Assembly (NCBI GenBank): GCA_012515235.1
Contig: JAAYYU010000190.1
Span: 1-62,554 of the forward strand
Direction of reading: 5' to 3'
Length of the DNA: 62,554 bases
DNA from: Candidatus Anammoximicrobium sp.
Lineage (GTDB): Bacteria; Planctomycetota; Planctomycetia; Pirellulales; Pirellulaceae
A program made the translations under genes and the position numbers. The notes below the pieces were generated by a model that was not told where the DNA came from, made no database searches, and saw only the letters and a program-made list of their open reading frames with translations. Numbering within the stretch: the first letter of the stretch is position 1; each line of letters begins with the position of its first letter. Positions 27,493 through 35,775 of the stretch are shown piece by piece.

Positions 27493-29810
27493 GGAACAGC
27501 CGCCCTTTCCGATCTGTCCACGGGAACCACCGCGCGGTAAAAGGTCCATCGGCGAACGTTGGCCTCGTCCCAGGGCTCGCCGGAAGGCCCCAGGCGACTG
27601 CCCGCCGCCGCACTGCGGCCGACAAGCACGGCTCGCCCCGTGCGCAAATGGCCGCTCAGGTCGATGCCGGGCTGGTAGCGGTGCGTCAATCCGGTGTAGG
27701 CGGCGCCGCCGGCCGCCCCGTAGAACATCATCAGTTCCAGAATCCGGGGCACGTCCACGCTGCTCTGGTCCCACGGCGTGCCTACGTCCTTGGTGTCCAC
27801 GACCCGCCGCCGCGACAAATGCCATTCCAAATTCCGCGGCGACACGCCGTCAAACGACACGCCCTCGCCGGGACGCAGTGCCCCCGCCACCGGATAAATC
27901 CAGTTCTCATAGACGACCATGCAGTCCGTCAAGTCGACCGGCAGGGGGTTGGTCAGTCGCCCGCTCAACAAGCCGTTGATGTCGGCCGACAAACGCTGCT
28001 GCTGCAACTCGCCGATTTGCCACCAGACTCCGGCCAGACTCTTCGTTCCCGAAACCTCCACGGGCAGCCCCGAGACCGCCGCCACCAACTCCGTCGGCGG
28101 CGCTGCGGCGGTGGGACGGACGGACACCGAACCAGACGGGCCGGCCGCGGATCGCCCGGCACACGCCGTGACGGTGTAAGGCCCATCGAACAGCACGGCA
28201 CCGCCCGTGCCGTCCAGGCCGCCTAACCCTCGCCCCGGCAGACCCTGCCAGGCCAGCAGTCGGCCCCACTCGCCGCCAGCTTGCGGCAAGGGCCAGCTCC
28301 CTTCCCAGTCCAACGTGAATTCCCGCGTGGCAGGACTGTACAGGTGGACCCACGCCGAGCCGCGCACCACGCCTTGATCCAACGCTACGTCGACCACATC
28401 CACCTGGTTGACGTGAACTTGCCGGCCCGACAACCGCTGGACCAGTCCGTACGCCAGACCGCAAAAGACGATCGCGACCAGAGGAAACGTCAGCCAGGTC
28501 CAAGTCAAGCCGTTGAACCGCTTGAGCAAAAAGTAGTCCGCCGGGCCGATCAACAAGAGATAAACGGCGATCAGCCCGGCGACCCAGGAGAATTGAACCC
28601 GCGTCACTCCGGGGAATTGTTCCAGGGCCGATCGCAACTGGCCCACCAGGTCTTCGTATCCCAGATGCGCGACTTGACTGAGCCGCGTGTCCGTTTCCTC
28701 CTCGGCCTGCCGGCCCGTGCCGGCGACCTGCAACGCCCGCGCCAGCAGCGCCGGACGCCCTTGCCACTTGTCGAAGGGCGGCAACTCGGGATCGAACGCC
28801 AGGAACACCAATTGTCCCAGCCCGTACGGATAACGGACGATCGTCGGCAGACGTCCCGCCGGCCCGCCCACTTCCGCGCTCTCCACGAGCCCTTGCACGT
28901 CGGCTAAAGCAGTCATGGAAACGCCGAAACGCCGGGCCCGCTGACCGCCGACCGCGTCCAGCCGTTCGCTGGACCGCGCGTAGTTTTCCAAACCCGATGT
29001 CACACGCTGCGTGACCACTTCGGCCCGGCTTCCCGGCGAGAATCGGGCCAGGCGATTGCCGGGCGCAAACACTTCCGCGCCGCGGCGTCCCGCGCACAGC
29101 ACCATCCGGCCGCCCAGTTTCAGCCAGCGGTCCAGCGCCTCGAAACGATCGTCCGTCAGTTTTTCCAGAACTCCGGCGTCCCCCGTCGTGGCGAACAGCG
29201 TGTTGACGGCCTCGTACCCGTACCACTCGGTCGGCAATTCGCCCTGGTCGGACACCGTACAGACGGTCATCGGCTGGGACCCGTCCCGCCGCGTCTTGCG
29301 AGCCGCGTCCTCGATGCCGGCCGCAGACCCCAGACTCACAATCAACTCCTGCGTCGACGGCTCGGCCCGCCCCAGTTCGCTGGACGAAAAAGACCGTTTG
29401 GCCAACTCGCCCTGATCGCCGACCACGCGAACGGTCAAGCCGCTGCCCGCTCGGCCGGCTTTGAAATACTGCAACGCCGCCGTCTTGCCGCCTGCGATCA
29501 AGCGAACGCGGGCTGCCGGCGTGCGCCCCAACTGTGCCTGAACGCCTTCCCCGTCGCGAGCGGCAATCTGCAACTCGACGTCCACGTCTGGACCGTCGTT
29601 GGCCAGTGTCACCCAGGTCGGCGCCCAGTGGCCAACCCTGTAAACACCGCCGAAGCCGACGCGAATCGACTCAATACGCACCGCCGCAGCCGGCTCGCCA
29701 GAAGGCCACTGAACCGCCGGCGCCTCCACGGCGCACGCGGAAGCCCACACCAGCAGTCCCGCGAGACTAGGCCAAGGAATCAAGCGTCGCATCAACAAAC
29801 GTAAACACAT
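27489..29810 (-). CDS. Large exported/membrane protein linked to an ABC ATPase
   Basis: 773 residues from ATG at 29810; ATG at 29792 is an alternative and neither has a clear ribosome site. An N-terminal signal or anchor (about residues 8-27, IPWPSLAGLLVWASACAV) precedes a large extracytoplasmic part. Two membrane helices lie at about 440-465 (AGLIAVYLLLIGPADYFLL) and 470-495 (LTFPLVAIVFCGLAYGLV), followed by another long soluble domain. It is not a standard ABC-2 permease. GTGA overlap with the ATPase gene suggests they work together. GldG-like auxiliary proteins are an analogy, not a proven match. Confidence 0.75.
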   Translation of the reverse strand: MCLRLLMRRLIPWPSLAGLLVWASACAVEAPAVQWPSGEPAAAVRIESIRVGFGGVYRVGHWAPTWVTLANDGPDVDVELQIAARDGEGVQAQLGRTPAARVRLIAGGKTAALQYFKAGRAGSGLTVRVVGDQGELAKRSFSSSELGRAEPSTQELIVSLGSAAGIEDAARKTRRDGSQPMTVCTVSDQGELPTEWYGYEAVNTLFATTGDAGVLEKLTDDRFEALDRWLKLGGRMVLCAGRRGAEVFAPGNRLARFSPGSRAEVVTQRVTSGLENYARSSERLDAVGGQRARRFGVSMTALADVQGLVESAEVGGPAGRLPTIVRYPYGLGQLVFLAFDPELPPFDKWQGRPALLARALQVAGTGRQAEEETDTRLSQVAHLGYEDLVGQLRSALEQFPGVTRVQFSWVAGLIAVYLLLIGPADYFLLKRFNGLTWTWLTFPLVAIVFCGLAYGLVQRLSGRQVHVNQVDVVDVALDQGVVRGSAWVHLYSPATREFTLDWEGSWPLPQAGGEWGRLLAWQGLPGRGLGGLDGTGGAVLFDGPYTVTACAGRSAAGPSGSVSVRPTAAAPPTELVAAVSGLPVEVSGTKSLAGVWWQIGELQQQRLSADINGLLSGRLTNPLPVDLTDCMVVYENWIYPVAGALRPGEGVSFDGVSPRNLEWHLSRRRVVDTKDVGTPWDQSSVDVPRILELMMFYGAAGGAAYTGLTHRYQPGIDLSGHLRTGRAVLVGRSAAAGSRLGPSGEPWDEANVRRWTFYRAVVPVDRSERAAVP

Positions 29811-29863
29811 GGGGATGACCGCCCACCTAGAACGTCGAATACAATAAAACTGCCCACCCGGCG

Positions 29864-30208
29864 CTACGGCTTCTCCGACAGCGAGCACGTACAGACAAAG
29901 TGACCGCAGCCGGGACAACCAGAGCCATACTTGCGGGTCACCGCGTCACTAAGATCGACACCGACCACGTTTGCCATGGTGGTCAGCCAAGCGATCACGT
30001 CGGCGAATTCCTCCATTTTGTCTTCGTGCGAACCGTCTCGCAACGCTGCCGCCAATTCGCCCACCTCCTCCATGAACCACATGAACGTCCCGTCGACGCC
30101 GCGGGCTAAGTCTTTCTCCAGGTACATGTTACGAATCAGCTGCTGGAAGTCGGCAAAAGCGACTTGCTGATTGCCGGTACCTTCCGGCTGGTGGCTCGTC
30201 TCCGTCAT
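29864..30208 (-). CDS. MazG-like nucleotide pyrophosphohydrolase with C-terminal Cys cluster
   Basis: 114 residues from ATG at 30208, with AAGGAGAGGAAGAG just upstream. The MazG-type metal motif appears as FMWFMEEVGELAAAL (ExxE, about residues 45-59) and MEEFADVIAWLTTMA (ExxD, about 68-82). The last 25 residues add CPGCGHFVCTC, a pattern that could bind zinc and is unusual for the family. The start overlaps the stop of an upstream TPR-containing fragment as ATGA. It is the second MazG-like gene in the window, distinct in sequence from the one at 23.6 kb. Confidence 0.82.
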   Translation of the reverse strand: MTETSHQPEGTGNQQVAFADFQQLIRNMYLEKDLARGVDGTFMWFMEEVGELAAALRDGSHEDKMEEFADVIAWLTTMANVVGVDLSDAVTRKYGSGCPGCGHFVCTCSLSEKP

Positions 30209-30489
30209 CACACTCTTCCTCTCCTTGCCGTTCCGCTTGTTTCAGCAACCGCTTGGCACGCTTCTGGTTGGGGTACTTGGGCAAGCAACTCCTCCAGCAC
30301 TTGGGCAGCCTGTTCCCTGCGGCCAGCCCGCAACAGCAGCTTGGCCAGCGTTGATTTCCAATCGACATCCTGCGGCGCAAGTCTTACGGCCGCCTCAAAC
30401 CCGGCCAAACGCCGCGTGCTGTCCCCTAATTTACGTTTCTCGCCCGCTTGCAGATAGACGCTGGCCAGAGATTTCTCCCATTTGTCCCC
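30208..30489 (-). pseudogene. TPR-protein C-terminal fragment
   Basis: The last 93 codons read as a plausible tetratricopeptide end: GDKWEKSLASVYLQAG, RLAGFEAAVRLAPQDVDWKS and LAKLLLRAGRREQAAQVLEE. Upstream of about 30489 the same frame becomes Arg/Pro/Ser-rich with no coding character, and no good start is seen. The fragment ends in an ATGA overlap with the MazG-like gene, as if it were once the first gene of that pair. It is probably the remnant of a truncated or frameshifted TPR gene. Confidence 0.5.
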
Positions 30490-30919
30490 ACGTGAAACGT
30501 TCGGTGCCGAACCACGCGTAGGCCACGTGAGCGTGAGGAAGCGTGCCGGGCAACCCGACGAGGAAACCCGACAAGCGATTTGCGGCATCCAAGATCCGGA
30601 GCGTCTGGAGGCGTTGAGTGAACGACTTTTGGACGTGTCTACCTGGGACGAACTGCTGGCGTAGCTCGTTCCCGGCGGAGGCGGAGGCGGACGGGAACGG
30701 CTTCGCGGCTGGACTGGCGGTTCCTGGGCCGTCCGCAGCCTGGCTTGAGGCGCGTCCCTGGTATCTGAACTCGTCGTGCTTTGTCGCCGCGTTCCTGTTC
30801 TGCCGTCGGGACTTCCGACGCCAGTCACTCTGGTATGTCGGGATGGCGGATTCGGTTTGCGCCAAGTTGTTTTGGGCTGGGTACACGTCCAGTCTGGCCG
30901 CTTGGCGCCGGTTGCAGGA
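30490..30919. other. 430-bp stretch without a convincing gene
   Basis: Several frames are open on the minus strand but all show unlikely composition. It may contain the decayed 5' part of the TPR gene ending at 30208. I see no repeat, hairpin or promoter here that I would defend. Confidence 0.4.
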
Positions 30920-32200
30920 TCAGGGGAACGGGCGATATTCGCCGGGCACGGGCGCGGCGTAATCGTACAGGCCGTTGGCGTCGGGCAGGACGGGCGGGTC
31001 GGCGTCCAGGGCCAGGACTTCGGGCGTTTCCCGCGGGCCCTTCTGCACCGCGTCATCCCACCGAATGACTTGGCCGCTGTAGGTCGCCATGCGGCCCAGG
31101 ATCGCGGTCATCGTGCTGATTCCGCCGTGCCAGCCTTCGTTCAGCTTGACGCCGGAGCGGACTGCGGCGATCAAGTCGACGTGCTCCTGGACGTACGGGT
31201 TGTTCCCGTCGTCCCGCTGGTCGTTGCTGTTCCAGACGCCCTTGGACCCGTGGACCGATTCGGACACGTTGGTCATCACGCCGGACATCTGCCGGCACTG
31301 GCTGAACATCCTGGTCCCGTCGGCGAACGTGAACTCGACCGCATGATGGTCGAAGATGTGGCCCTGGTCCTTGCCCTTGCGCTTCTCGCGTCCGCCCATG
31401 CCGTTCGCTTCGACCGGGTGCTGGCCGTCCATTGCCCACAGGCCCACGTCGATGTTGTGGACGTGCTGTTCGCAGATGTGATCGCCGGACAGCCAGCGGA
31501 ACACGTTCCAGTTGCGGATCTGGTACTCCATCTCCGTCCAGCCTTCCTGACGCGGTTTGATCCAGATGGGGCCGCCGTTCCAGTACACGCGAAGGAACTC
31601 GATGTCGCCGATCGCGCCGTCGTGGATGCGGCGCATTCCTTCCAGATAGCGGCTTTGGTGATGTCGCTGCAGGCCCACGACGACTTTCAGGCCTTTCTCG
31701 TCGGCCAGTCGGTTGGTGTCCATCAGCGAGCGGAAGCCGGGTGCATCGACGCACAACGGCTTTTCCATGAACACGTGCTTGCCGGCTTGGACGGCTGCCG
31801 CGTACTGCGGGGGGCGAAATCCGGGCGGAGCGGCTAACACGACCAGATGCACGTCGGCCGAGATCGCCGGCCGGTAGGCTTCCAGGCCGACGAATCGACG
31901 TTCCTCAGGCACGTCGACGCGCTCGCCAAACTTGCCGCTGAGCATCTTCAGCGCGCTGTCGATGCGATCCTGAAAGGCGTCTGCCAGGGCCACGATCTTG
32001 ACTGCCGGATCCGCTTCCAAACAATTGGCCGCCGCCCCGGCGCCTCGGCCACCGCAGCCGATCACGGCGACGCGGATTTCGTCGGTTCCGGCCGCGTGGG
32101 CCAGGCGGGCCGCCGCTGTGCCGCCCGCCAGCGCGGCGCCGGCGACGGTCAGGGAAGAGGCTTTCAGGAATTCGCGACGGGACGTGTGGGGGGCTCTCAT
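30920..32200 (-). CDS. Tat-exported Gfo/Idh/MocA-family oxidoreductase
   Basis: 426 residues. A twin-arginine signal (SRREFLKASSLTVAGAALAG, residues about 7-26) implies export in folded form with bound NAD(P). The Rossmann motif is VAVIGCGGRGAGA (about 44-56) and the catalytic-lysine motif EKPLCVD is at about 146. Later HVHNIDVGLWAMDGQHPVEA and the acidic C-terminal region are typical of the large planctomycete subgroup that oxidises or isomerises sugars. The substrate is unknown. The gene stands alone; a copy of repeat family 1 lies 45 bp upstream of its start. Confidence 0.92.
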   Translation of the reverse strand: MRAPHTSRREFLKASSLTVAGAALAGGTAAARLAHAAGTDEIRVAVIGCGGRGAGAAANCLEADPAVKIVALADAFQDRIDSALKMLSGKFGERVDVPEERRFVGLEAYRPAISADVHLVVLAAPPGFRPPQYAAAVQAGKHVFMEKPLCVDAPGFRSLMDTNRLADEKGLKVVVGLQRHHQSRYLEGMRRIHDGAIGDIEFLRVYWNGGPIWIKPRQEGWTEMEYQIRNWNVFRWLSGDHICEQHVHNIDVGLWAMDGQHPVEANGMGGREKRKGKDQGHIFDHHAVEFTFADGTRMFSQCRQMSGVMTNVSESVHGSKGVWNSNDQRDDGNNPYVQEHVDLIAAVRSGVKLNEGWHGGISTMTAILGRMATYSGQVIRWDDAVQKGPRETPEVLALDADPPVLPDANGLYDYAAPVPGEYRPFP

Positions 32201-32244
32201 GGTTGACGCTCCGGAGATCCTGCGATTGCTGTCGCGCCCTATCT

Positions 32245-32345
32245 TAGCAGCCTGTTGAGAAAAAGGGACTGGTTCCGAACTGCTTTGGCAAAACCCAAGG
32301 AGAAACGACTGCCGCGAGGTGCCTGCTCCCCTTTTTCAACCGGAG
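32245..32345 (-). repeat. Dispersed repeat family 1, copy C (inverted)
   Basis: Third copy, in the opposite orientation to A and B. It begins AGCAGCCTGTTGAGAAAAAG and ends CCCTTTTTCAACCGG. The reverse complement aligns with copy B along its whole length. It lies in the 408-bp gap between the oxidoreductase start and the Cys-rich lipoprotein gene; the remainder of that gap shows no gene. Confidence 0.75.
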
Positions 32346-32608
32346 GTCAGCCTTTCGGTTGCACAAGCACAACGGACCGTAAACTCCCGCCAGAAAACGG
32401 ATTGGGCGTTGTTTTTCACACTCTTGGCCCACTGCTGACTCGGTGATCGGGCAAGCCAGCACGAGTCCTGCGAGGTGAATTTGGCTTTTTGGGAAAACTT
32501 TATCGGTGGTAACGATTTTCTCGATTCCAGCGATTCTGCGGCCGATAAATGTTTTTGCAGTTCCCAGGATGCGTGGGACTCGGAGACGGAAATCGAAAGG
32601 AAGGAACC

Positions 32609-33232
32609 ATGTTCAAGCGATTTGCGTACGGCTTCCTGGTCCTGGCTGGCGGACTTCTGTCAAGCGGTTGCTGTGTCATGTCCCCCTATGGTGTCTGCGA
32701 TCCCGCCGTGGGCTGCGGCGACTGCGGGGACGTGGCCGTCGGCTGCGACACCTGTGGCGAATGCCAACCGGGCTCGTGCTATCATCCGTGGCTGTGGCCC
32801 CGTGCGAGCCGGGCGCTCACCTGCGGCGCCGGCTGCGGAGAAGTGTACTACGGCGAGTGGATGAGTGACCCGCCGGCCTGCGACGATCCGTGCGACAGTT
32901 GTGGCGAGGTGAGTTGCGGCGGATGCTACGGGTGCTGGAATCCCCTGCGAGGATTGGCGCACTTGTGGGGCTATCGGTATGCTCCGGGCGACTGCGGCGT
33001 CGGCTGCGAAGTGGGCTGCGACGTGGGCTGCGACAGTTGCCTGGAGACGTACGACAGCGAAATGCCGGACGAAATGTACCTGGAAGAGGCGGAGGAGAAG
33101 GCCGAAGAAGAAAAGCTGCCTGCTCCCAAGCCGGAACCGGTACCCGCCAAGCAAGCGTCCGCCAAACGGCCGGTCAAGAAGGCGAAGGTCGTGCCGGCCA
33201 GCCACAAGACGATCGCGGTCCGCCGGAAATAG
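32609..33232 (+). CDS. Cysteine-rich lipoprotein with acidic/Lys-rich tail
   Basis: 207 residues from ATG at 32609, preceded by AAGGAAGGAA. Residues 1-20 are a lipoprotein signal (LAGGLLSSGCC). Residues about 20-150 hold roughly 27 cysteines in patterns such as GCGDCGDVAVGCDTCGEC and GCEVGCDVGCDSC, with many Gly and Asp. The last 60 residues switch to Glu/Lys/Pro/Ala-rich (EEAEEKAEEEK, then KRPVKKAKVV). Surface anchoring with disulfide cross-linking or metal binding is plausible, but this is inference. A strong terminator follows at 33342. Confidence 0.8.
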   Translation: MFKRFAYGFLVLAGGLLSSGCCVMSPYGVCDPAVGCGDCGDVAVGCDTCGECQPGSCYHPWLWPRASRALTCGAGCGEVYYGEWMSDPPACDDPCDSCGEVSCGGCYGCWNPLRGLAHLWGYRYAPGDCGVGCEVGCDVGCDSCLETYDSEMPDEMYLEEAEEKAEEEKLPAPKPEPVPAKQASAKRPVKKAKVVPASHKTIAVRRK

Positions 33233-33341
33233 CGTGCGAGGCTCGCCCGCCGGCCGCTGTGACGGGGATGCGGAATGCGGTCTGCTCGGCGAGCGAGGAA
33301 GGATTGAACGGGTTGTGTCTGTCTGACTCTCCTCGATGGAT

Positions 33342-33380
33342 CGGCCAAGCCGCCCCCTGGGCCGGCTTGGCCGTTTTTTT
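33342..33380 (+). terminator. Rho-independent terminator after the Cys-rich lipoprotein gene
   Basis: An 11-bp perfect stem (CGGCCAAGCCG at 33342-33352, CGGCTTGGCCG at 33363-33373) closes a 10-nt loop and is followed by seven T (33374-33380). It sits 110 nt after the lipoprotein stop. The rest of the gap to the next gene (33233-33587) shows no gene. Confidence 0.9.
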
Positions 33381-33587
33381 GCGCGCTCCCGAAACCCCGC
33401 CCGCGCCGCTTAGACCGAGAACCGGCCCGCAGGGGTTGGTGTACGATCCGAACGAAAGCTCGCCGCTTCGCCTGTCCCGCCTCCCGCCTTTCTCTTCACC
33501 CGTTTCGCTCCGTTCGAGAAATCACTGGCCCGTGTTGATTGCGGATCATCCGGCCGAGTGTGACGGCTACTTGGACGAGACGACTTG

Positions 33588-34565
33588 TCACCTGACCGTT
33601 GTTTCTGGAACGATGCTTACCTCGTTCACCGGCTGACCGTTGAGGAACGCTCGGACGTTTTCGGTTGTCGCCCGAATCAGCCGTGCCCGCGCGGCCCGTG
33701 TGGCCCAGGCGACGTGCGGCGTCACCAGGCAGTTCCTGGCCGTCAGCAAAGGGTTGTCCCGCAGCGGGGGCTCGACGGACAGCACGTCCAGTCCTGCCCC
33801 AGCCAGGCGGCCCTGGTTCAACGCTCGGGCCAGATCGGCTTCGTTGACCAGGCCGCCGCGGGCGGTGTTCACCAGATACGTGGTGGGCTTCATCAGCGCC
33901 AACCTTGCGGCGTCGATCAGTTCTCGATTGTCGGCGGTCAGCGGGCAGTGCAGCGTGAGCACGTCGCTGTTGCGGAACAAGGCGTCCAAGCCGACCAGAC
34001 GCACACCGCCGGGGACCACGGCGGGCGGAGACAGGTCGAACGCCAGCACGTCCATGCCGAACGCGGCCGCGATCCGCGCCACGGCTTGACCAATCCGCCC
34101 CAGGCCCACGACGCCCATCGTCAGACCTGCCAGTTCGACCTGGGGAAAGTCCCAGTAGCAGAAATCGGGCGCGTCACACCAGCGGCCTTCGCGGACGGTC
34201 TGCGCATGGTGGCCGACGCGGTTGGTCAGCTCCAGCAGCAAGGCGAACGTGGCCTGAGCCACGTTCGGCGTGCCGTATTCGGGGACGTTGCAGACGCAAA
34301 TTCCTCGTTCCCGCGCGGCCTGGAGGTCCACGACGTTGTGCCCGGTGGCCAGCACCCCGAGATAACGCAACTTGGGCAGGGCGGCGATGGCCGGACGGTC
34401 GACGATCGTCTTGTTGGTCAGCACCAGTTCCGCGTCGCGGGCGCGAACGAGAACCTGGTCCGGCGGCGTCCGATCGTACACGTCACAGTCGGCCAACGCC
34501 CTGAGTTCATCCCAACGGAGGTCGCCGGGATTGGTTGCGTAGGCATCCAAAATCACGAGCTTCAT
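33588..34565 (-). CDS. D-2-hydroxyacid dehydrogenase (glycerate dehydrogenase-like)
   Basis: 325 residues. NAD-dependent reduction of 2-keto acids such as hydroxypyruvate or glyoxylate is the family reaction. The Rossmann motif GVVGLGRIGQAVARI lies at about residues 150-164. Catalytic residues are visible as Arg in NTARGGLVNE, Glu in DVLSVEPPL and His in TPHVAWAT. No signal peptide, so cytoplasmic. It is 43 nt downstream of the sugar isomerase/epimerase on the same strand, which suggests an operon in sugar-acid catabolism; the exact substrate is not deducible. Confidence 0.92.
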   Translation of the reverse strand: MKLVILDAYATNPGDLRWDELRALADCDVYDRTPPDQVLVRARDAELVLTNKTIVDRPAIAALPKLRYLGVLATGHNVVDLQAARERGICVCNVPEYGTPNVAQATFALLLELTNRVGHHAQTVREGRWCDAPDFCYWDFPQVELAGLTMGVVGLGRIGQAVARIAAAFGMDVLAFDLSPPAVVPGGVRLVGLDALFRNSDVLTLHCPLTADNRELIDAARLALMKPTTYLVNTARGGLVNEADLARALNQGRLAGAGLDVLSVEPPLRDNPLLTARNCLVTPHVAWATRAARARLIRATTENVRAFLNGQPVNEVSIVPETTVR

Positions 34566-34608
34566 GGGCCTTGGATCCCTTCGGGATTCCAGACGCGGGC
34601 CACCGGCC

Positions 34609-35496
34609 TCACCCCTGCGCCTTGGCCAGCATGGCGTCGAACATGGCCTTCTGTTCGGCCAACGCCTTGACCCGGTCGTCGACCTTCGTCCCCGCCTCCA
34701 GCAGCACCCAGCCGCGATAATCCATCTTGACCAGCAGCGAGATCAGGTCCTGCCACGGGTAGTCGCGGCTGGTAAAGGTGCGGACGTGGACGGTGCCGCC
34801 AAAACGGTCCTTGACCAGGTTGAAGTTGTACTCCAGGCCCGGCTCCTGCAGATCGGCCGTGTTGGAGTTCCAGCAGACGCCCACGTTCGGGTGCGTAGCG
34901 ATCTCCATGATCTGTTTGATGACCGGCAGCCGGCAACAGCCGCCGTGGACTTCCAGGCGGATCTCCTGACCGTAATCGGCAGCGAAAGCGCCGACGACGT
35001 TCAACGCCTTGCCAATCTGTTCGATCGTCTTCTCCACGGGCACGCTCTTGGGCAGGTCGTTCGGCCGCACTTTGACGCCGCTGCCGCCCACGTCGCGGCT
35101 CAACCGCACGAATGCCTTGGTGGTCTCGATGGCCTTCTTGACGGCTCCCGGGTCGGGCCGATGATAGTCCTCGGCGCTGCCCAGCCCGACCAGCGTCACC
35201 GGGCTGTCCTCGAAACGTTTCTTGACCTCGCGCCGCTGCTGGTCATTCAGGCTCGGCTCGACGCCGTGCGCGTGCGTCGTGCGCAGTTCGACGCCCAGGA
35301 CGTTGGTTTTGGTGCAATTGGCGATCAGCGTCGGCAGGTCCCAGTCGGCGCCCCACTGGTAAGTGACCAGACCGAACCGCATCTGGCTGCCCGGTTTGCG
35401 GTCGGCCGCCACCACGGGCCACGAACCAACGGTCAGCGCCGCAGCGCCCAGACCCAGCGATTGCTTCAGAAAACCACGGCGGGAAGTTGTACTCAT
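34609..35496 (-). CDS. Tat-exported sugar phosphate isomerase/epimerase (xylose isomerase-like TIM barrel)
   Basis: 295 residues from ATG at 35496 (AAAGG upstream; TTG at 35505 adds three codons). A twin-arginine signal (SRRGFLKQSLGLGAAALTVG) precedes an AP_endonuc_2-type TIM barrel: MRFGLVTYQWGADWDLPTLI, VLGVELRTTHAHGVEPSLN, GSGVKVRPNDLPKSV, IRLEVHGGC and GVCWNSNTADL. These hold the expected metal-binding Glu, Asp and His residues. Planctomycetes encode many such exported enzymes acting on sugars; the substrate here is unknown. The downstream dehydrogenase probably shares its transcript. Confidence 0.9.
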   Translation of the reverse strand: MSTTSRRGFLKQSLGLGAAALTVGSWPVVAADRKPGSQMRFGLVTYQWGADWDLPTLIANCTKTNVLGVELRTTHAHGVEPSLNDQQRREVKKRFEDSPVTLVGLGSAEDYHRPDPGAVKKAIETTKAFVRLSRDVGGSGVKVRPNDLPKSVPVEKTIEQIGKALNVVGAFAADYGQEIRLEVHGGCCRLPVIKQIMEIATHPNVGVCWNSNTADLQEPGLEYNFNLVKDRFGGTVHVRTFTSRDYPWQDLISLLVKMDYRGWVLLEAGTKVDDRVKALAEQKAMFDAMLAKAQG

Positions 35497-35728
35497 CGTT
35501 GACAAACCTTTGCTGAAAACGGAAACAGGAAGGGTCTCTGCCAGGGGCTGGCCTGTGCATTGTAACCCAAAAACCGCCTCGAGCGAAACGCCCCGCCGGG
35601 CCGTCTTCTTCCGGCCGCTTCGCGCCGCGTCGCTGTCCGGCGCCGCGGAACTTCCGAGTGTGCCTCACCGGCAGCGCTGGACGTCGCAGAGGTCCGGCGC
35701 ATCACGCGTGAGCGGGTCCGGCGTTGGA

Positions 35729-35770
35729 GGCTTGGGAGGCCAGGCTTGGGACGCGAGGCTTGGGACGCGA
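35729..35770. repeat. Three 14-bp tandem repeats
   Basis: Units GGCTTGGGAGGCCA (35729-35742), GGCTTGGGACGCGA (35743-35756) and the same again (35757-35770). The array ends 5 bp beyond the stop of the parvulin gene, in the gap to the sugar isomerase. It is probably a slippage product with no clear role. Confidence 0.8.
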
Positions 35771-35775
35771 GGCCT

